A DNA stretch of 5,686 nucleotides from Thermocladium sp049965935 (GTDB taxonomy: Archaea > Thermoproteota > Thermoprotei > Thermoproteales > Thermocladiaceae): contig JBMFVP010000078.1 of assembly GCA_049965935.1 (NCBI GenBank), forward strand, positions 1 to 5,686, read 5' to 3'. The notes under the pieces were generated by a model that saw only the letters and a program-made list of their open reading frames with translations, was not told the DNA's origin and searched no databases. Position 1 is the first letter of the stretch; each line of letters starts with the position of its first letter. The position numbers and the translations under genes are program-made. Shown piece after piece: positions 1 to 4,269 of the stretch.

Positions 1-431
1 GGGTACTCTAGGATTGCCTTTAGGAATACGTAGGCTGTTGGTAATAGTTCAACAGCCGTAGCATCTACACCAAGCCTCAACGCCTCCAATGGTATTGAAC
101 CGAAGCCAGCGAATGGGTCAAGCAGTCTCCTACCCTTAAGCTTCTCAATTAACCGTGGTGATGGACTGCACTTATGCTTAACCTTCGTATCATTACTGCA
201 GTTGAATAAGTCTCTGAGGAACTGATTATGATCCGCGTAGGCATTCTCAGGTAGTAGTGATGCAGCCACGACAGCCCTAGTCCCAGTCAAGGGCTTCCTA
301 GTCCACCAGAACACCATCTCCCAAATCGGCGGCCTACCGCCACCCTGCTTCTCACTTGCCGAATACTTATTAACATCATTTATAGGAAACTTCTCGCTCT
401 CTATAAGACGCCTGGCAACATTACTCGACAT
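1..431 (-). CDS. DUF1156-type adenine-specific DNA methylase (COG1743-like), N-terminal part
   Basis: Translating the minus strand from ATG at 431 gives 143 codons plus two bases, running off the window start, so only the N-terminal part is present. Residues about 7-65 match the DUF1156 pattern: RRLIESEKFPINDVNKYSA, then WWTRKPL at 42-48 and TRAVVAASLLP. Residues 103-121 hold LLDPFAGFGSIPLEALRLG, the glycine-rich S-adenosylmethionine-binding motif I of amino-methyltransferases, followed by an acidic residue in AVELLP (124-131). The catalytic (D/N)PPY-type motif would lie beyond the window. The predicted role is N6-adenine or N4-cytosine DNA methylation. Family knowledge: COG1743 genes often sit in archaeal defence islands with a DUF499 ATPase and helicases; those partners are not visible here. 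The start is well supported: a TATA-like element lies about 25 bases upstream, implying a leaderless or nearly leaderless mRNA. C78 and C88 may be metal-binding or structural (uncertain). Confidence 0.88.
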   Translation of the reverse strand, partial: MSSNVARRLIESEKFPINDVNKYSASEKQGGGRPPIWEMVFWWTRKPLTGTRAVVAASLLPENAYADHNQFLRDLFNCSNDTKVKHKCSPSPRLIEKLKGRRLLDPFAGFGSIPLEALRLGVDATAVELLPTAYVFLKAILEY

Positions 432-449
432 CGCTTATTAAATTACGTT

Positions 450-462
450 ATTAATTTAAAAA
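450..462 (-). promoter_or_regulatory. TATA-like promoter of the methylase gene
   Basis: Read on the minus strand this is TTTTTAAATTAA. It is centred about 25 bases upstream of the ATG at 431, the usual archaeal TATA-box-to-start distance. Transcription would begin within a few bases of the start codon. No ribosome-binding site is visible between the box and the ATG, as expected for a leaderless crenarchaeal gene. Confidence 0.55.
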
Positions 463-1003
463 CATAGTAGGCAAGTATGGCTCAGTCTCTATACTAATAA
501 CTTATTGCGCCTTTCAAACTTGAAGCATGGATAGTTGGATAACCTAATTCATTCCTCTGAAACGGTAAATCATCCTCATCCGCTACCGAGGACCCGGAAC
601 CCACATGCAAATAAGTAACTGCACGAATAAAAACGGTTTAACGAAACTATAATAAGTCATTAATTACCACTATAATATAATAATATCTAATTAAACCATT
701 CAAGAGATTAACCAACTTCCTTTTTATCAACTCCATAAAGCTGAGGCCAGAAACGCCTAACCACTCGCTGGGGCACTTGCCGTGGCCGATCTAAGCTTTT
801 CCAGTTCATGATTCGAATACACTGTGGATCCTCATGGGTTAACCGCTTTTGGCCGCCGATAACCCGAGGAGAGCGGGACAGAGAAGACTAGCCGCGATGA
901 GCGGTAACCATCTATTGAATACTGCATTATGGCCAACGCTTCACTGAATGTGATTTTTACGGATGGAGTAGGGGCATGATTTGCGTGTCCAATTAATGGT
1001 AAC
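463..1003. other. Gene-poor stretch with no supported gene
   Basis: No convincing coding frame is seen on either strand. Short open stretches lack promoter-to-start spacing and protein-like composition. A very AT-rich tract lies at about 645-705 (repeated TAATAATAT-like words), and an oligo-T run follows at 719-726, which could end a plus-strand transcript although no gene precedes it. I looked for tRNA arms around 575-605 and 805-825 and found no foldable cloverleaf. Confidence 0.4.
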
Positions 1004-1004
1004 G

Positions 1005-1015
1005 CATATATAAAC
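1005..1015 (+). promoter_or_regulatory. TATA-like element ahead of a possible decayed gene
   Basis: CATATATAAAC is a good match to an archaeal TATA box. It predicts transcription from about 1035, ahead of a plus-strand ATG at 1059. That frame (1059-1139) has only 26 codons, so the element may be the remaining promoter of a broken gene. The sequence is near-symmetrical and could also fire on the minus strand, where nothing convincing follows. Confidence 0.3.
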
Positions 1016-1058
1016 ATTGCTATAAACCAAAAATATCACATCTAGCCACAATCCATCC

Positions 1059-1351
1059 ATGAAAGAGGCAGTGCGTGGAACTAGTCTCTCGCCCTCAGGG
1101 GTTTACTGCCCTTACCGTCATGGATGTTCTGTTCCATAAGAATGCTCGCGTCCAGCGTCTTTAACGGCTTGACGACGTCTTCCTTTTTCCCCAGGGGCCT
1201 AAAGGAACTAGAGTTCATGGAGTACTTGAAGAAGGGAGTCAACAGGAACGACGAAGACGCACTATCGTTGCATTGAGGCAGCAAGTTTAGTTCCTTTAGA
1301 CCGTGGGAGACCATCGATAAGCTGATCAATGGGAGGTGCAGGTTAGCTTAA
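1059..1351 (+). pseudogene. Possible decayed small gene of unknown family
   Basis: Two plus-strand frames together look like remains of one gene. ATG 1059 begins 26 codons (MKEAVRGTSLSPSG...CPYRHGCSVP) ending at TAA 1137-1139. A second frame, open from 1085, reads through residues such as GLKELEFMEYLKKG and NRNDEDALSLH to an in-frame TGA at 1274-1276. The same frame then continues with GSKFSSFRPWETIDKLING and stops at TAA 1349-1351. The charged, helix-like composition of this second frame looks more protein-like than the serine-rich minus-strand ORF over the same bases. One frameshift and one nonsense change would be needed to join the parts. I do not recognise the family, and both the existence of a gene and its decay are inferences. 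Confidence 0.22.
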
Positions 1352-1365
1352 GGCTTTGTCGGAAC

Positions 1366-1376
1366 ATTTATATATC
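1366..1376 (+). promoter_or_regulatory. TATA-like promoter of the YwgA/SocA-like gene
   Basis: ATTTATATATC is a strong archaeal TATA-box match. It predicts a transcription start near 1396-1400, just before the ATG at 1405 and about 30 bases before the GTG at 1431. The spacing favours 1405 as the original translation start and a nearly leaderless mRNA. Confidence 0.55.
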
Positions 1377-1430
1377 CTGTAATAACCCATTATATTAAGA
1401 AATAATGAGTAATGAATTACTAGGGGCCTG

Positions 1431-1892
1431 GTGCTCTTCATATTGAAGGAGGCGGGTGGGAAGCTTGAGGGCGCTACTAGGCTTCAGAAGATTGCGTTCC
1501 TAATAACCATGAAAGCGAAGATGGGAGGCATTGGCTTCGAGCCAAGCGAATATGGACCATATTCAAGCGCTATAGCGAATGCTGTTAAGGAGCTTGAGGG
1601 GGAGGGGATCATTAGGGTAACGCGAATGCCGGTGCCTGGATCTGATAAGGGGTATAAGGAGGTCTATGAATTAATGAATAAGAGTGCTGTGAAGGGCGTT
1701 GATGGGGTTTTCGGCAGACACGCATTAAAGAGGGGCGTGGCTAAGGATATTATCTGGCTGTGGAAGGATGCCCCGCTCATAGCATTAATAGAGTATGTCT
1801 ACCGTAAATACCCTGAATACGCAGTGGAAAGCATCATTAAAGACAAGATTGATGCCGAGAAAGCATTAAGTAAAAGATACCCCTACCTATGA
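1431..1892 (+). CDS. YwgA/SocA-like winged-helix protein of unknown function
   Basis: The frame encodes 153 residues from GTG 1431. Visible motifs are EAGGKLEGATRLQKIAFL (7-24), EPSEYGPYS (37-45), a helix-turn-helix-like KELEGEGIIRV (53-63), and a C-terminal helix, LIEYVYRKYPEYAVESI (119-135). The AGG-(x)-TRLQK and YGPYS signatures resemble the YwgA and SocA/Panacea-like group of small proteins, some of which act as antitoxins or adaptor proteins; function here is not proven. The GTG start removes the first turns of the N-terminal helix. ATG 1405, correctly placed after the TATA box, would give MSNELLGA and then run out of frame; one extra base near 1427-1430 would join it to VLFILKEAGG. The true protein may therefore be about 162 residues, with a real or artefactual frameshift. 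It overlaps the next ORF by ATGA, suggesting cotranscription. Confidence 0.8.
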   Translation: MLFILKEAGGKLEGATRLQKIAFLITMKAKMGGIGFEPSEYGPYSSAIANAVKELEGEGIIRVTRMPVPGSDKGYKEVYELMNKSAVKGVDGVFGRHALKRGVAKDIIWLWKDAPLIALIEYVYRKYPEYAVESIIKDKIDAEKALSKRYPYL

Positions 1893-2053
1893 GTATTGAT
1901 TACTTACTCAACTGGTTAATACAATTATTTAAGGAGGACCTCAACAACGCATTAAAGGCGGTACACGGCAGCTTCATAAGCTACCTTAACATTAGTCTTA
2001 AATGGAGCGACAAAATGATTACCAATGTTAAAGTCGGAAACCTAATAACCTAA
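1889..2053 (+). CDS. Small ORF translationally coupled to the YwgA/SocA-like gene, possibly truncated by frameshift
   Basis: ATG 1889 overlaps the upstream stop as ATGA, a classic coupling arrangement. The ORF gives 54 residues starting MSIDYLLNWLIQLFKEDLNN, amphipathic and helix-rich, with no signal peptide. The family is not recognised. TAA at 2051-2053 may not be the natural end: another plus frame is open from 2032 to 2187 with protein-like sequence (NNIDIKFYRRILWITKPYW, then a hydrophobic segment ending LLLCYSSGSWF). A -1 shift in the 2032-2053 overlap would join them into roughly 100 residues. It may be a broken gene, a sequencing indel or a genuinely short protein. If the upstream protein is Panacea-like, this position is where a toxin partner would be expected, but nothing in the sequence identifies it as one. 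Confidence 0.42.
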   Translation: MSIDYLLNWLIQLFKEDLNNALKAVHGSFISYLNISLKWSDKMITNVKVGNLIT

Positions 2054-2325
2054 ATAACATCGACATCAAGTTTTATCGGCGAATACTTTGGATCACTAAG
2101 CCTTACTGGGTTTCCCACCTGATAATGATGTGCCTCAAGGCATCTATCTATTTGCTGCTATGTTATTCTTCTGGAAGCTGGTTTTAGTTATGTTCAAACT
2201 CGCTTCATCCCCCTTTTCCCGTATAAGTGTGAGTCGGGACCACTGCGCACAAGTTGAGACACCCGATATTCTGAAAGTTTCATGTATTGCCTGGGCAGAG
2301 TAGTGGTACTACCTATAATACTTTA

Positions 2326-2346
2326 TAAACCAAGTGACTTGGTTTA
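2326..2346. repeat. Perfect 10-bp inverted repeat around a single central base
   Basis: TAAACCAAGT, then G, then its exact reverse complement. The left arm overlaps a TATA-like TTTATAAA at 2322-2329. A compact dyad on a TATA box is the layout expected of an operator bound by a dimeric regulator (inference). No gene clearly starts downstream, so its target is unknown. It could also form an RNA hairpin if transcribed, but a one-base loop is too tight for that without opening some pairs. Confidence 0.6.
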
Positions 2347-2375
2347 CTTAGGAAATACTAATTATTAACCGCAGA

Positions 2376-2414
2376 CAGGTAATGTACCTGAACTTGTTGG
2401 TGAGTTCAATATTG
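2376..2414. repeat. Cluster of short inverted repeats
   Basis: Three short dyads follow each other: CAGGTA-ATG-TACCTG at 2376-2390, TGAACT with eight spacer bases and AGTTCA at 2389-2408, and the palindrome CAATATTG at 2407-2414. Each alone could arise by chance. Together with the longer dyad at 2326-2346 they form an unusually palindrome-dense block of about 90 bases. Function is unknown. Confidence 0.45.
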
Positions 2415-2510
2415 TTGTACCAGATGCAATAATAAGTTAGGAGTTGGTTTGTGTTACAGACTTGTTATAGTTCTTTTAATGCCCAGATAATATCGGTTAA
2501 CCCGTGAATA

Positions 2511-2526
2511 TGGGGAGTGTTCCCCA
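2511..2526 (-). terminator. Stem-loop just after the minus-strand surface-protein gene
   Basis: TGGGGA, a four-base loop, and TCCCCA form a 6-bp GC-rich stem starting about 11 bases past the stop codon at 2537-2539. The position fits a 3' end or RNA-stability hairpin for the minus-strand gene. No strong U-run follows on that strand, so terminator activity is uncertain. Confidence 0.3.
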
Positions 2527-2536
2527 ATTTTCAAGA

Positions 2537-4153
2537 TCAAGGCCCAGCATTAGCCACACATAAATCCAGCGTTGAGGTGCTGTTCATGAATATGGTACCC
2601 CAATCGTAGTACTGAACGCCTTTAAGGGGAGCAGCGCTTATTTGATTCACCAATTGATAATAATTAGCCCAATAGGGGGGATTTGGCCAGAACACTACCC
2701 ACTCAATCCTGCTGCCCCAGAACTCGTAATTATTATAGAGGCAGCCACCGAATGGATCGCTAATATAGGTTTGGCCCGTGTATATGTGCATCCAAGAACC
2801 CACTGGTATATCTATTTCTTGAATTGAGGAATTGCTCTCCGGCACGGCCAGCGGCTCATCTGTGCTAGCCATGTATGCATTAATCGTTTGCCCAGCCCCA
2901 ACGTTCTCATTGGGCTGGAAGAACCAAGTAAAGTTAGCCGCGCCGCCAAGCGGACTGCCAGTATTCTCCGGCGCATATAGGGCTATTGTGACTTGGGGCG
3001 TGTTTATCGTGGTCGACTCAATTATGGAGCCTGATGCACCGGATTCACTGAAGCCCACGGCGAAGTTCAATCCATAGGATGTGGTCGTCGAGCCCAAGTT
3101 AGAGTTGGGCCACCAACCATAGGGTGCAGGCATGAATCCCATGTCTACGCCTGCCAAGCGGCAGTAACCATCCGGCGCTTGGTAATTGGAGCTTGCGTAG
3201 CACTCATATGAAGCATATGAGTCTTGGTATAATCCTCCCTTAATTATGTACCCGCCGTTATTGATTAATGCACTGCTCGGTTCGTGCTCCACGAAATTAT
3301 AGGCCCATGCGGGCACGTATGGGATCCCATTTATCTTGCCCGGTATGTAATCAGCCATTTCAAAACAGTAATCCACCACGAAAGTGCCATTGCCGTCTGA
3401 TCCATATCCCTGCCCAGTCCAATAGAAGTAGCCGTTCTCTATGTTGCTAAAGCCAGTGCTGCTAGAGACTATATCATAGCATACATCGTTGCTGCCGCCG
3501 GACTGCAGCTGGGCGGTCGCCGGCATCAATCCCAGACCAACCCCACTGGTGACCCTTATTATGCTGGCCCATAGCCCCAGCCTCTCCGTGGCTCCCTCCT
3601 CGTCGGTCTCCGCAATCATGAGGACGTGGGAACCCACGGGGGCAGCCACCACGTACCCCCCAGTAGCCTCATGTAAATCTATTGGAACGGCAACGGGAGC
3701 CCCCCTTGACTTAGCCCACAGGTAGGCCAGCTCCATCTCCATGGGAAGGGCTTGGGAAGAGTTAACCCTAACCTCTAGGAACACTTCTCTACCCATTAAT
3801 GCCGCCAAGTACTTAGCCGCCTCGGAGGCATTGCTCCCCACTTCCCTCATGAAGTATCCCCAATCCACCACCACGGCAGAGCCCGCCGGAACACCTAGTA
3901 TAGAGCTTGCCGGAATGCCCACTGCCCCGGGGAATAAGGTCCTGACCCCATCAACCAGGGATGAGGGCCCCACCACATACACAGGAATGGCGGGGGCCTG
4001 GGGCTGGGCAGAGGAGAAAGACTGAGTCGCCCGGGGCGTCGTTGTGCTCCCCGCCCCCAAGGCATATAGTGCAGCTATTATGATTAGCATCGCCACCGCT
4101 AGGAGGATCAGTAGAATAGTGGATGATCCCCGGCCATATGTGGCTTCCCCCAT
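2537..4153 (-). CDS. Membrane-anchored extracytoplasmic protein of unknown family, aromatic- and cysteine-containing
   Basis: ATG 4153 gives 538 residues; an in-frame GTG at 4198 would add 15. I prefer the ATG because the TATA-like elements at 4180-4190 and 4200-4209 place transcription starts downstream of the GTG. Residues 11-33 form one hydrophobic segment after MGEATYGRGSST, then a Ser/Thr/Pro/Ala linker to about 56, so most of the protein should lie outside the membrane. Residues about 57-205 look alpha/beta (VYVVGPSSLVDGVRTLFPG, AVVVDWGYF, HVLMIAETDEEG), loosely Rossmann- or flavodoxin-like. Residues about 224-538 are beta-type, rich in Tyr, Trp, Gly and Asn. Cysteines fall at 225, 263, 318, 331, 471 and 532, enough for three disulfides. 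N-glycosylation sequons occur at 108, 131, 255, 407, 441 and 524. I recognise no catalytic motif or family. It could be an adhesin, pilus-like subunit, S-layer-associated protein or secreted enzyme. Confidence 0.85.
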   Translation of the reverse strand: MGEATYGRGSSTILLILLAVAMLIIIAALYALGAGSTTTPRATQSFSSAQPQAPAIPVYVVGPSSLVDGVRTLFPGAVGIPASSILGVPAGSAVVVDWGYFMREVGSNASEAAKYLAALMGREVFLEVRVNSSQALPMEMELAYLWAKSRGAPVAVPIDLHEATGGYVVAAPVGSHVLMIAETDEEGATERLGLWASIIRVTSGVGLGLMPATAQLQSGGSNDVCYDIVSSSTGFSNIENGYFYWTGQGYGSDGNGTFVVDYCFEMADYIPGKINGIPYVPAWAYNFVEHEPSSALINNGGYIIKGGLYQDSYASYECYASSNYQAPDGYCRLAGVDMGFMPAPYGWWPNSNLGSTTTSYGLNFAVGFSESGASGSIIESTTINTPQVTIALYAPENTGSPLGGAANFTWFFQPNENVGAGQTINAYMASTDEPLAVPESNSSIQEIDIPVGSWMHIYTGQTYISDPFGGCLYNNYEFWGSRIEWVVFWPNPPYWANYYQLVNQISAAPLKGVQYYDWGTIFMNSTSTLDLCVANAGP

Positions 4154-4177
4154 AGCGGTGAGTGCCCTATTTTTAAG

Positions 4178-4210
4178 CACAATCTTAAAAATCGTCACTA
4201 ATATTTAAGC
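4178..4210 (-). promoter_or_regulatory. Promoter region of the minus-strand surface-protein gene
   Basis: On the minus strand two TATA-like elements occur: GCTTAAATAT (4201-4210) and TTTTTAAGATT (about 4180-4190). The first predicts a start near 4179 with a leader of about 25 bases to ATG 4153. The second predicts a start near 4158 and a nearly leaderless mRNA. Both exclude the alternative GTG at 4198 from the transcript. Confidence 0.42.
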
Positions 4211-4236
4211 ACTGCACGTGGTCTATCCCACAAACT

Positions 4237-4247
4237 AGCTATATCGT
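4237..4247 (+). promoter_or_regulatory. TATA-like promoter of the plus-strand secreted-protein gene
   Basis: AGCTATATCG is centred about 27 bases upstream of ATG 4270, suiting a leaderless transcript. It lies roughly 35 bases from the minus-strand promoter, so one regulator could control both genes. The symmetric hexamer CACGTG at 4215-4220 sits between the two promoters. Confidence 0.38.
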
Positions 4248-4269
4248 TTATTAGGTGTGATGTGTTGTT

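Larger units (their letters stand above)
2188..2536. other. Intergenic stretch with inverted repeats and no supported gene
   Basis: No frame on either strand is convincingly coding. A 37-codon plus ORF at 2190-2303 has no promoter or protein-like features. A short plus frame at about 2381-2470 (containing ELVGEFNIVVPDAIIS) is broken by TAG at 2438-2440 and 2468-2470 and could be a gene remnant. The notable content is the cluster of inverted repeats and the stem-loop next to the end of the minus-strand gene, listed separately. Confidence 0.4.

Noticed and set aside
540..605. Possible C/D-box small RNA on the minus strand (GATGAGGATGATTT)
   Set aside because: No proper RUGAUGA box paired with a CUGA box at suitable spacing.
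575..825. tRNA-like words (GGACCCGGAACCC near 590 and ATTCGAAT near 812)
   Set aside because: The flanking bases do not pair as T-arms, and no acceptor, D or anticodon arms could be placed on either strand.
832..1017. Minus-strand ORF of 61 codons
   Set aside because: A TATA-like element lies inside rather than upstream of its start, the C-terminal half has no protein-like pattern, and no family is recognised.
1081..1329. Minus-strand ORF of 82 codons
   Set aside because: Its serine-rich content looks like the antisense of charged plus-strand codons, and it has no clear promoter. The plus strand over the same bases reads more like protein, though that too is only a remnant.
2381..2470. Short plus frame reading ELVGEFNIVVPDAIIS, then TAG and ELVCVTDLL, reminiscent of a PIN-toxin segment
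   Set aside because: Too short and interrupted by two stops, with no catalytic acidic pattern to confirm it. The resemblance is subjective.
2642..4025. Several plus-strand ORFs opposite the large minus-strand gene
   Set aside because: They are shadows of a 538-codon gene with strong protein features. None has a promoter or recognisable content.
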